From the NCBI RefSeq assembly GCF_000003815.2, contig NC_049981.1, positions 29,769,535-29,833,534 of the forward strand: 64,000 bases of DNA, in the 5' to 3' direction. Of the stretch, positions 32,589 to 44,100 are shown in pieces (the first letter of the stretch is position 1; each line of letters begins with the position of its first letter). Under the pieces are notes generated by a model that worked only from the letters and a program-made list of their open reading frames with translations, searched no databases and was not told the DNA's origin. The position numbers were made by a program, and so were the translations under genes. This DNA comes from Branchiostoma floridae. Lineage: Eukaryota; Chordata; Leptocardii; Amphioxiformes; Branchiostomatidae.

Positions 32589-32829
32589 CTAGCCTCCATA
32601 GCAGGCTCTCTGGGGCCTTTTTGTGCTCATAACATACTTTTGCTGGGCATTTCTTTTTTTACTGGGTCGCTGATTGCTGGCCTTTTCTGACTACCGGCCC
32701 CGCGAAGCCTGCATGGAAACGGGGCCGGCAGTCAGAAAATGCCAGCAATCAGCGACCTAGTACAAAAAGAAATGCAAAAGTGTATAATGAGCAAAAACAG
32801 ACCCCAGAGACCCCTGCTATGGAGGCTAA
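32589..32829. mobile_element. Foldback MITE with gctagcctcc ends, copy 2
   Basis: Left 'ctagcctccatagcaggctc' and right 'ctgctatggaggcta' are inverted. Arms with 'actgggtcgctgattgctgg' and 'ccagcaatcagcgacctagt' pair over most of the length. Its arms are better preserved than those of the copy at 25147-25330. Confidence 0.9.
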
Positions 32830-33234
32830 CTTTTCACTGCTTTCCGTCAATCGCTGAGCGACCGTACAGTGATCACAATTGCATCTGTGTGTCAGTGTGA
32901 CACTTGATTTTCATAATTGGATTGTCATGCAAGATGCTTTCAAAGACAACAAAACACACAAAACGTAAAATAAGAGTTCCTTCTTTGTCGGTCACATTTG
33001 TTGAGCGACCTGTGAAATCCTTGGTCGCCCGGCAGCCGCAGTATTTACCAGCAGGAGCGTTTCACAGTATGAATTGTAGGTGTAGACCGTCCCTTCCACC
33101 TCTCCACCCTGAAGGTGTTTGGTGGTACTTCCCCTAGGCCTTGTACCGTTATGAAACTGCGGCGTGATCTCAGCCTTCGGGAATCTCCTGGCGCCCATGT
33201 AAAGGATGTCTGGGGTCGCGCATTTGCTTGAAAG

Positions 33235-33355
33235 ACAGGTAAAGCTCCGAGATGCCCTACCCAGACTTGAACAGGGGCCTCCCAGCTGCCAACTAATTGG
33301 CACCAGGAGTTTGACTGTGAGGCTTATACCAGTTGAGCTACAGGGATCTCCCTAC
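33235..33355 (-). repeat. tRNA-derived SINE, family C
   Basis: The minus strand starts 'ggagatccctgtagctcaac', with an A-box (tagctcaactgg), and ends with a B-box-like 'ctgttcaagtctggg'. The spacing between boxes is wider than in a functional tRNA, and the anticodon arm is replaced by 'aattagttggcagct' palindromic text. It is a SINE head or tRNA pseudogene. Confidence 0.65.
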
Positions 33356-33424
33356 AAGTGACAAGATGAAATGGTTTAGGCCTAAATTCTAAAAATAACC
33401 AACCTCGGAATCTTAAGTGTAATT

Positions 33425-34040
33425 GAAGGGACATAGTGCCATTTTGATGAACTGTGCAGGACCAAGGACAAACCACAGATCAGTTCTAAATTCAAGCCCA
33501 TTCTTAAATTGGTTGTTCAGCACCAAGGACAGATGTGACATGCTGTAACCCTAGTACTGATTGGTTTTTCAGGACCAAGAACAGATCTGTGATTGTTTGA
33601 AAGTTACGCATCGATTGGTTGTTCAGCACCAAGGACAGATCTGATTGGTTGCAACGTAAGCGCTGATTGGTTGTTTGCATCAAGGACAGATCTGATTAGT
33701 TGCAACGTAAGCGCTGATTGATTGTTCAGCACCAAGGACAGGTCTACGTGATTGGTTGCAACTTAAATGTTGCTTGGATGTTCAGCACCAAGGATAGATG
33801 TATGTTTAATTGAAACTTCAGCACTGATTGGTTGTTCAGCACCAAGGACAGGTCTACTTGATTGGTTGCAACTTTAATGTTGATTGGTTGTTCAGGACCA
33901 AGGAGATATATATGACATGTGACTGGTTGTTCAGCATCAAGGACAAGTCTGATTAATTGGGTGTAACTTAGCCACTCAATGGTTTTCGGGACCAAGATCG
34001 AAGTGATTGCATGGAACTTCAGCACTGAGTGTTTCAGCAT
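33425..34040. repeat. Degenerate minisatellite rich in CTGATTGGTT (CCAAT-type) motifs
   Basis: Alternating half-units 'gattggttgttcagcaccaa' with 'ggacagatct' and 'gattggttgcaac' repeat with a period near 60 bp for about 600 bp. At least nine exact ATTGGT cores (reverse CCAAT) are present. No coding sequence. Many units carry point changes and small deletions. Confidence 0.85.
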
Positions 34041-37000
34041 TCTTTTAATCTGACTATACTAACCAATCCCTGCAACTATGTTACAAAAGGTAGACCTATC
34101 CACTTAAGATTGTTCTCTAGCAGTTCGTTACCAGTCTTAGATTTGTTTGAATTGACATATTACATTGGTATTGGTAGTGTGACTCAACCGGCAGAGTGTC
34201 TTACTGTTTCACCATGCAAAATCGTATAGCTGTATCAATCAAGTCTGTATCTCAAGCTAGACGCATTACGGAGTATGCATTTGGCATGTTTTGGTTCCAC
34301 AACACTCGAGCAATTAAAACGAACACCAGACATTCGAACAATGATACAGTTTATTGTAGAAAAGAAACATTATCTCATTAACGTTAATGTTCAATACAGA
34401 GATACAACGTCAATACCGTTAGCTACATGTTTAGAGCTACAACGTGTCGGCAGTTTGAGTCTGCTGCAATTGCCTTACATGTATATTACCTCTATGGCTG
34501 GGTTTGGTTAACAACAGCACTAAACTGTTAACTGGCTATTCACAGTTCTGGTAGGCTAGACTCATCTTCAGACAATATACACTCTCGACGACAAAACATA
34601 GAAACATTCACACCGTAAATACAACATTCACAATCGTTACATTCACACTACGACCTCATGCGCTTGATGGTCTTCTGTCTGATCACCAAAAAATACAACA
34701 ATGTCTTGGAACTTCCATGTCTAACAAGTTTGCATGATTGAAAACAACAACATGTGACTTCAATATCTGTGTCTTTTTTCACAACCATAGAAAGCTTACT
34801 TCGTTATGCTGGTTGCGCATTACTACCACGAAGTAGTACATGTGGACAATCAAGAGCCACTCGCATTTTGCTAGACGGGATGGCTCTGCTTTGTTCTTTA
34901 TAAACACAATTAAGTATTGAAATACAATCAAGTATTTAAGTACAGATGGTCATCAGATTTCCATGAAATAACATCAGTTTGTCTGTTAAGCTGCTTCGGT
35001 TTTATTTCTTCTTCTTAAACCCAATCATAATAAGGAATGGCGAGTTGAATCTACTATCACCAAGAACACTACAAGCTCAGTTGACTGAGGGAACTCAGCA
35101 AGTTACCCAACACCTGTATTCTAGCATAACATTATGTCTACTTTCATCAGCACCATACTGTTCACTTTAAAAAGTACCATCTGCTCAACTCCTCTCCACA
35201 AACAGATAAAACCTGGCTGAACATGTGCTTCGCCTTAAAAATAAATACGAACTTCTTACGTATACATACGACAATGAAAGCTACGGTATGAACAGAAGCT
35301 ACACAAAGGCATCAGATTTCCTGATAAATAAGTTGAAATACAGGGTAAATGTAAAATGCTCACATCTTGAGCAATACACCAATAAAATCTTATGTACATA
35401 GATTATAGATGTATTCAATATGTTAGTTGATTCTACCATTTCGCACCTTCCTCCTAACTGTACGTAAAAAACACTACCGCAACTACCACTAAATTCTCCA
35501 TATTTACAAAATGTTTACAACTTCTTTTTTTTTTAGACATATCACGACTGGTCATAAAATTAGACCATCAAAGCCAGGCGTAACTCGATAAATGCTGCTT
35601 TTAAACAAATGCCATGTTTGTTACAGCTTACACTAGGTTAGGTATGGTTCAGTGAACTAAAATGAAAATTGGGTGCTGTTGCAAAACACTGGGCAATACC
35701 AGACCATAGGCACAGTTCATGGCCTCAAACATAAACATACATTGAAGTTGTGAATGTTGGGCATCAAAATGTCTACTCAAAGATAAATCATTTCCAATGA
35801 AACAACCAGAAATACTACCTCTGTAGTGCTTGTGCGTACGCCACAACATATGCGTCTCTGAGAAATTTACAAAGTCGATGCTGGCTAAAGTGCCAACATT
35901 ACCAATTTCAGATGGTCTCTTTAAATCAAAGTTTCAGACATTTTTGTGTGTGTGTGAAAAAAATGTCTTTTTTTCTGTGGGATGTTCAAGACCCCCGAGT
36001 CACTGAAGTTTTTCAGTGTTCAGACAACAGCAATGGAATGACCAAAAGAAATGTGTCTGGAGTCACAAAGGTGTCACAGGTTCAGCTTGATGCCCTTCAA
36101 GCTGTCGAATCTGCTGAAATGGTTGGTACTCTTTCAGAACACACATGTATACAGTGGAGTAACCATGGTTGCTGTTTCTAGTGTGTTCTTGCTGCTATGA
36201 CACCCGTGATGATCTTAATGTCGAGGAACAAACATGATGAGGGTGCTATACTGACATAATATGGTGCCATGATCATAAAAAAATACATAGGAAAACAGCC
36301 ACAAATCTACCAATGAAGTCCTGGATAACGTCTATCAACCCTGGGTGAGCTGTCATCGGTGCTGACACCAGCTGGAAGGTCCTTGTGCTGCTCTTGCTTG
36401 TCTTTTGCTTCCTCCCTCGGCCCCACAGTCCAGACCCTAACATACCTAACTTCACTGTCCATCACAGTTTCGGATCTTTCTTTCTCTCTTTCTGGATATC
36501 TTCTTGTGATTGTCAGATGCAACATCAGCAAAACAGCTCCCGTCATGCCACCACCGTTACACCATGAATATGCATGAGGGAATGCGATGAACATTGAATG
36601 GTGATTTTTTTTTTGCTGTAATATCTCGATATGTCCAGACTGAGGAATTTTGGGTTGGTGCACCGAAGTTTTCTCAAACTATGTACCTGTCTCCTTTCGT
36701 CTCAATTATAAAGAATCCCTGAAAAAATTACGGACGAAGGGAATTATTACTAAGTTACTTGACTACATTGTTGAGCTGTTTTCCTGTTAGTAATTTGTTG
36801 GAAGTACCATGCAGCACCAAATGTCTAGCCCCCTAGTTCCTAATGCCATTAGTACTTGGTCAGTATACAGAACTGCCACGTTATAACTCGGCTAGAAGAT
36901 ACTCAGACCAGACCAAAATGCCCAACCTTGTTAATCAGCGAAGGTCAATCAGATGGATCAACATTAGTTGTTATCCTTTTGGGAGTGACGTGGGGACAAT

Positions 37001-38146
37001 GAGAGAAGCCAATAAATAATGGAAAGACTGGCACGGTGTTAGTGTTGGCCATTTCACATCACGTAGAGAAACCTCCGTAAAAACTCGGGGAAAAAATATA
37101 TGTGTCTGCTGCTTCAATCAATAACCGGCTTTAGCATCAACAGAAGAACCATATATGGCTGCTTGCAAAGCCTTTCGCTAAAATTCATGCGCCACGAGTA
37201 CCAGTCCTCATTTTCCCAAGTTTGGACAAGCAAGATTGAACATTTTGGTCAGGTCGGCACCAACTGAAATAACTTAGCACATGGTATCGAGAACAGGTAG
37301 TATAAATAAAATCATCATTTCCTCTTTCCAGACAAAATATTGCTTTATACAGTTTTTGTTACGTATTGCTTCAAATAAAATAGAATAAAAATAGTCTCTT
37401 TTGGCATTCCACGTGCTTATATACATTCCTCATGCTGGGCACATCAGTATATTACTGCAAAAAAAGAACAGAGCATGTCTTGGTTAGACAATGGCACTGA
37501 GGACAACTTCACACATTCTTGGACAAAAAAGCAGGACTCGTTGGCGATGCAACCTTGAACATGACATTGGGCAGCCTTGCGGATAGATGCAACATTCAGG
37601 TAGTAACACGGGGTAGAGAGGTCTGGTGGTTTAGCGTTTATGTTGGATCACAAGATAACCTTATAGACTTGCATTATGGTCGTTTTGTTGCCTTACAAAA
37701 CACCAAATTTATCTCATAAGGTTGTAATTATTATGAACAATTATAGTAACTGTGTATTATGTAGGTAGTTGGTGGACTTACTGTAAACTGTGGTGATCAT
37801 GCTTCACCTTATACACCGCCTGTCAAAGGCAACCTTGCCTGGAGGCATGCATTAGTGTGCAACCATGACTCAAAATGGGATCATTAAACCAGGGGGGGAT
37901 ATCGATCGTACACCTGCAGCACATTAAACCTTATAGACACCTTTCTCCTGCCAGATACCATACAGTACATACAAACAAACACACCCAGAAATGGTCACCA
38001 TATATATGGGAGATGCTATAGCAGGAGGACAGTAGATGAAAAAGCACGGCTGATCTGGCAGCAAACTTATTAACGATCTATAGAGGTATAACGAAGCAAA
38101 GCAAAGGGAAGGTGGGGTGGGGGGCGAATGGGCAAGAAGGGAAGCA
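34041..38146 (-). other. Probable long 3' UTR or downstream DNA of the large collagen
   Basis: It directly follows the collagen stop codon (TAG, 38149-38147) on the minus strand and is free of recognised mobile elements over most of its length. A minus-strand AATAAA lies near 34347-34352 (plus 'tttatt'), which could end a long 3' UTR. This is inference; no gene is otherwise recognised. A minus-strand open frame at 36307-36663 has no recognisable similarity. Confidence 0.4.
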
Positions 38147-38197
38147 CTAACGCCGCACCTTCTGCCAGCACCCAGCCAGCGGCAATCCGTCTTCTCC
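38147..38197 (-). CDS. Terminal collagen exon (C-terminal NC domain)
   Basis: A 51-nt exon, 16 codons plus [19 protein letters not shown]. The acceptor 'ggttttcag' is at 38200-38198. The G-x-D-G-L-P-x-x-G-C-W ending is the diagnostic C-terminus of the XIII/XXIII/XXV group. The Cys pairs with the Cys of the APCPL motif in the previous exon in known family members. Confidence 0.92.
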   Translation of the reverse strand, partial: GEDGLPLAGCWQKVRR

Positions 38198-41100
38198 CTG
38201 AAAACCGAGAAAAAATAAAAGATGTACAAAAGAAAGGGGGCAACAATCTTAAAACCTGATGCCTGGGTTAATAAGACATGTAAAACATTCAAAATCATCA
38301 CCAACGACATGAAGTTAACATCACTGATACATTTATAATCAACACAAAATATAAATTTATATATATCTCAGACACATATTAACTCATACACACACACACA
38401 CATACAACACACACACAAGTTGACACAACATACATATATATATAACACAAACACATCATACAACACACACACCACATGCATATAACAAACACACACACAC
38501 ACACACACACACACAAACCACATACCCAAAATCATGCCCATCTCAATTTCTATGAACTGGATTGATTTATGTGTGTTTTGCAAATGAAATTGGCTTGAAA
38601 AAAATTGCAGATGTGAGTTTACTATCAACTGCTTTTGATGAAATCATGGTTTCTCCAATGAAAGATCTTGAAAATGCGCAATTAAGTTCACACATGCTTC
38701 TTTGAATATGAAAACTTCAAATGACATCCATACAAATGGACCCTGGTGCAAGCACATGACATTACAGAAAAGCAAAGCAAAGCAGGACGCAAGCATTAAG
38801 TGTGTCCAGCCTAATGTCTAACAAAATAACACGCTGTCAAAGAAAGCTTATTTCCTTCAAGAGCAGCTGTAACTTTTCCTTTATGTTGGTGTTGGAACTT
38901 GTTTTTACCAATTTGTAGACTTTGTAATAATACAAGAAGTGGTATGTCATTCCCTAATATACACATCTTTTTTTTTAAACGACAAACATTGAATTCATCA
39001 AAGACAATCCGTATACTGCAAGGCTCATGTTTGGGAAAATCGTACAAGATACTCAATATTTCAGGGATATACAATTTACTGCACATGCTTACATGTACAT
39101 ATTCCCTCATAACCAACCTGAATCATTTAAAACAGTATCTACACACTGAATATTCAAAGCAGGGCTGTTCCAGCTTTGGATTTTCCCGTCTACTCCTTGT
39201 TTGGAGCCAATGTTTTCTTTTTCTCTTTTATCAAATTCGTCATCTTAAGCTTCCAAAGATACATTTTCACCAAAAATCAATTCCTCAAGCATATCATAAA
39301 AGAGACAGAATGATACATATTGATTGCAACATTACCATGTATACTGCAAATTCAAAACACCAACGCAAAGGAAAAGTTCCATCTCGAACAACAAAAATTG
39401 AACATCTTGACTAAAAAAAAAATAGGCTGATTGCAAAAGGAAGCTATTAGGCCAAGTATTACTAGTGTCAATAAATGCATTAACAAAGGCAAGGGGAAAA
39501 GTGTAAAATGAAATGAAATTTTTTTAGCAACATTTTCCTTAAAAAGCAAATTACACAAAGAAACTGCATTGTATTGGTTATACATGTACATCGGCAGGGA
39601 TAGCTGTACAAGAAAAGAACAGAAAAGACACAGGGTTGTACAAACAAAAAAAGGAAAGCAACAAAGGAGACAGCTGAAATGATACTCATATGATTGGCAC
39701 TCAGCATTAAAGCCACACCCATTTAATCTCCTGGTTCTCCGATATTCTAATCAAATATTCGGTAAAATAAACAGAGGTTTGAGAAGAAAAGTGACTTCAG
39801 TCACATCCTGATATTGTGTGACAAGTGCTCCTCTGATATGTTTAATGTTGACATACAAATTCAGCATAATTCAGCAANNNNNNNNNNNNNNNNNNNNNNN
39901 NNNNNNNNNNNNNNNNNNNNNNNNNNNNNNNNNNNNNNNNNNNNNNNNNNNNNNNNNNNNNNNNNNNNNNNNNNNNNNNNNNNNNNNNNNNNNNNNNNNN
40001 NNNNNNNNNNNNNNNNNNNNNNNNNNNNNNNNNNNNNNNNNNNNNNNNNNNNNNNNNNNNNNNNNNNNNNNNNNNNNNNNNNNNNNNNNNNNNNNNNNNN
40101 NNNNNNNNNNNNNNNNNNNNNNNNNNNNNNNNNNNNNNNNNNNNNNNNNNNNNNNNNNNNNNNNNNNNNNNNNNNNNNNNNNNNNNNNNNNNNNNNNNNN
40201 NNNNNNNNNNNNNNNNNNNNNNNNNNNNNNNNNNNNNNNNNNNNNNNNNNNNNNNNNNNNNNNNNNNNNNNNNNNNNNNNNNNNNNNNNNNNNNNNNNNN
40301 NNNNNNNNNNNNNNNNNNNNNNNNNNNNNNNNNNNNNNNNNNNNNNNNNNNNNNNNNNNNNNNNNNNNNNNNNNNNNNNNNNNNNNNNNNNNNNNNNNNN
40401 NNNNNNNNNNNNNNNNNNNNNNNNNNNNNNNNNNNNNNNNNNNNNNNNNNNNNNNNNNNNNNNNNNNNNNNNNNNNNNNNNNNNNNNNNNNNNNNNCACT
40501 GAGCTGAGGTGGGCTAGTAGCACTGAAGTGGACGTTCACTTTACGTTAAAGTTCTGTAGGTCTCTCATGTCCCACAACTGAACTGTAGCAGGGATAAAGG
40601 TTCTTTTTTTTTGTACTAAGATACAACCGATCACCTTGATCTCGGAAGTTAAGTAACGCGCAGTCCGGTCAGTACTTGGAGGATGAGAGACCACCCAAGG
40701 ACAGAGACCACCCAAGGATGACCAAAAATTCACGAATTTGTAACAAAATTGTAAAACTGGGGTCTCATGTTCGAGGAGGTGCCTCAATCATGTAAATCAG
40801 CCTCATTACTTAAAAAAAATTGGGAACCTACTGGCTGCAAATACACCCGATATTTAAACAGCTACACTGTACAGTTATTCCTTCTAAATCAGACAACCAA
40901 GAAATTAAAGTGGAGTGAGTGAGTGTGTGAGTGTGGCCTGAGCCTTAAGAGTAAGGCCCGACTACCACCGAGGTCAGATTTATGACAGGGATAGGAGGGG
41001 TGCACCAGGGCCGCAGCAGACGGCACAACATCGGTCACAGATACGACTCACGACGACGACGACACGGGCGGAGGGGGGACACCAAACTTACCAATGGACA

Positions 41101-44100
41101 CGGAGCGTCCAAGCCCGGCGGTCCCGGCTCGCCCTTCTGACCCTGATGACCCCTCTTGCCTCTTCTACCTCTCTCTCCCTGCAAGCGTGTCACAACACAA
41201 GATAGGAAAGGATTGGCCGGGGGCACTTACCACAGGACATGGGGCATCTAATCCGGGAGCGCCGTGATCACCTTTTTCACCTTTTTTTCCTGATCTGCCT
41301 CTTCTACCTCTCACACCCTAGAGATGTCCACCAACACAGTGTAAAGAACACACCTCTTTCCCAACCACCTCGGACTATAGGACCATCCGATAATATGAAG
41401 CACTAATACTTGTAGGAGTTTGTTTTCTTGCTAGAACGTGGTGGGTGGGGGGCCAATCTACATTATGACAGAAAAGAGAGTTTTAGGACTACTTTGATGT
41501 CGTCCTTCAAGACCAATTTTAGGGGTATTTTCTTTTAAAAAGAGACAAGGACAATTTGATACTGCACATCTATCTTAGAAGTGCCACGTTCAAATTTTGA
41601 AACCACAAAGGAAACCAATTTGACAAGAAGTTGTACATGTTTGGACAACTTAAGTGTGCACTTAGATTTGCCTGTTAGCAACCGTTACAAAGAATGACCC
41701 AAGATAGAGCGACAGTCTACCTCATTCTAAAAATATCTTGCAAGAAACAGGGAAAAATTTAAACAATGCGATAAAATGGGAATTTTTTAGGCTTTAACTA
41801 GAGGGATTCATGTACGAGAAACGGGGAAAAATCAAAACAAAACGATCCAATAAAATGGAAACTTTGAAAAATTTTAACTAGGAGAGCATGCATTTCATCA
41901 AGGAATGGGATGATGTACCAGCAAAACAAACTCCATCAAGTATTGCCGAATGATATGATATGATGGTCCTACAGATGAGTAGTTTGTCCTGCCTTAGCCA
42001 CAGTACTTGTAGATGCCGGACGCCATGCCACGAGTGCATTACCTTCGAGGATACTCATCCAGTTTGCACAACTGTGTCTGATTCTCCAAGACATGAGTGG
42101 TACTGGGAAAGAGGTGTATGCACACAAAACATCTCAACCTCTTCCCTTACACCCAGATGTTTTGTGTACATTCAAACGTCACTTGCCTAACTAAGCTTCC
42201 GAAACTTCCACCCAAATAAATGTTTGTTTGTTTTTAAATTTCAATACATCACAAAATCGTGCAGAATATATCGTGAATCGTCATTTCGTTTCTGTTATCA
42301 TGGTTAGTATGTTAACTGTTGCAGTACATTTCATCACAGAGAAAAGATTTCAAGCCAAAGCTGGTCAAGTTCATTGCAGTGCCAAATGCTTCTTGACTAA
42401 TTGCAGCTAAAGTGATGAGCTAAACTTTCAGCTATTAATTTTCCCCATGATTTATATTATTTTGTGGAAATCTTCCATCATTTTCCAGTTAAGAATATCT
42501 ACAACTTGTGGTCATAATTTGGTGCTTGTGTTGTAAACTGCTGTCATACAAAAGTGTACAACCCTTGCACTTCTCAAGAAGCTTGGCACTGTTTCACATA
42601 TCCACACGTTATCATCATGCTCAAAGAGTTAATAGCTTGTTATCCATGATATAAGCAACACTGCATGAACCGTCAGTTACGTCATGCCCAAATATCCGTG
42701 CTCATAACATTTGGGCTCTGTTTCTATGGCTGGATAGATGGCTTCATTGAGTTGTAGTCAGAGTTTTAGAAAAAGAAACTGAAAAATCTTGACTGCAATC
42801 ATCAAGAGTTTGTTGGAGATTTTTTTCCACAAAGTAAACACTATTGCCTCCTAACTAGGGGTGGGTACTGGTACCAGAAATTCAGGTACAGGTACGGTCT
42901 AGGTCCAGAGAACCAGGTCCAGGTCTGGACCTGAACCTGGACCTTACTGTCTGTGAAAACTTGACTTACTTGTGAATGAGCGATACTCAAAACAATGGTC
43001 CATTTCACTACAAATGAATCTGTTTGGTGGTGTATCCTATTCCTACAGGCATTATATAAAATCCTATCTTGATGTAAACAACATGAATGCCAGTTTGACT
43101 GGAGAAGTCTCAAAACACATGATTGCCTGTATAATCTGTTCATTTTCTAGTAGGTCAATAATACGGTCTACTGATTTTTTTCAGGTCTGTCTTTTCCGGA
43201 CAGGTCCAACTGTTTCAAGAAAAAAGGGTTTTGTACAAGTGCACCAAGACATCAGGTGTTGCAGTAAATATCTTAGTTGTGTTTTTATGTCATATATAGA
43301 TATCTTGTATCCAGTGAACTCCAAAGCCACCTATCAGCACCTGGGATTGTTTTAAAGCCCCACATGTACAAGACTGTGAGGTTTTGAAACAACCCTGTTT
43401 GAACAACGGGACATACCTGATCACCCTTCTGTGCTGGAGGACCTGGATCTCCCTGTAGAAGTGTAAGAAGCAAAACTTTAGACACAAAAAAACACATGTA
43501 GGTATGAATGAATTTCAGCCTAAATGTAGTAACTGTTAGTATATTTTCAATTGTCATGCTGAGTTCTTTTAATATGAGATATGCTGGATAATTCCGTAGT
43601 CATATTTCCCAACTGGGGCCCAGCCGGGCTGTTTGGGGAAAAAAAGCCCATAAAAAAAGGGCATATAAAAATTAAGTTCATTATCACAACTTTTGTTAAT
43701 GTTTTTTTGTGTCTTCTAGTAATTTGTAACATACTTTCCGTTCCTGCTTGGCCAGACCACATTTTGGAAATAAGACCATAGCATAACTGAGTAAGCTCCA
43801 AGCAGATGTTGGAGAGGAATATTGTAAGTTTTAATGTAATGTTTTGTGACTGCCAGGTTTCTCTTACAGCTTAAAAACTTAGCATGACAATTTATTCTTC
43901 AGAAAATCCAAGAGCAACCAACACAATTTACAGTATCAACAAATTCAAACGGAATGGGAAATTCACATCAAAGAATACAAGTTAATGTTGTATATCCATT
44001 TAGTACTCATAGAGAATTGTTAGCAAAGTAGAAAGGTTAAGTAAGTATAACAATAGACAGCTCTCAGTTAGGTAAACGATGACAAGAAATCACAAGGATC

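Noticed and set aside
36307-36663. Minus-strand open frame of 118 codons between the two collagen ends
   Set aside because: No Gly-X-Y, no recognised domain, several overlapping frames open; a possible exon ending at a gtagat donor near 36310 does not join in phase with the exon at 31715.
39814-40581. Long open frames across 39.8-40.6 kb
   Set aside because: They run through a 619-N assembly gap and have no meaning.
41960-42220. Possible LINE tail (a plus-strand frame ending TFKRHLPN and a stop)
   Set aside because: Only a short match to the usual tail of non-LTR elements; no reverse transcriptase motif found, so not annotated.
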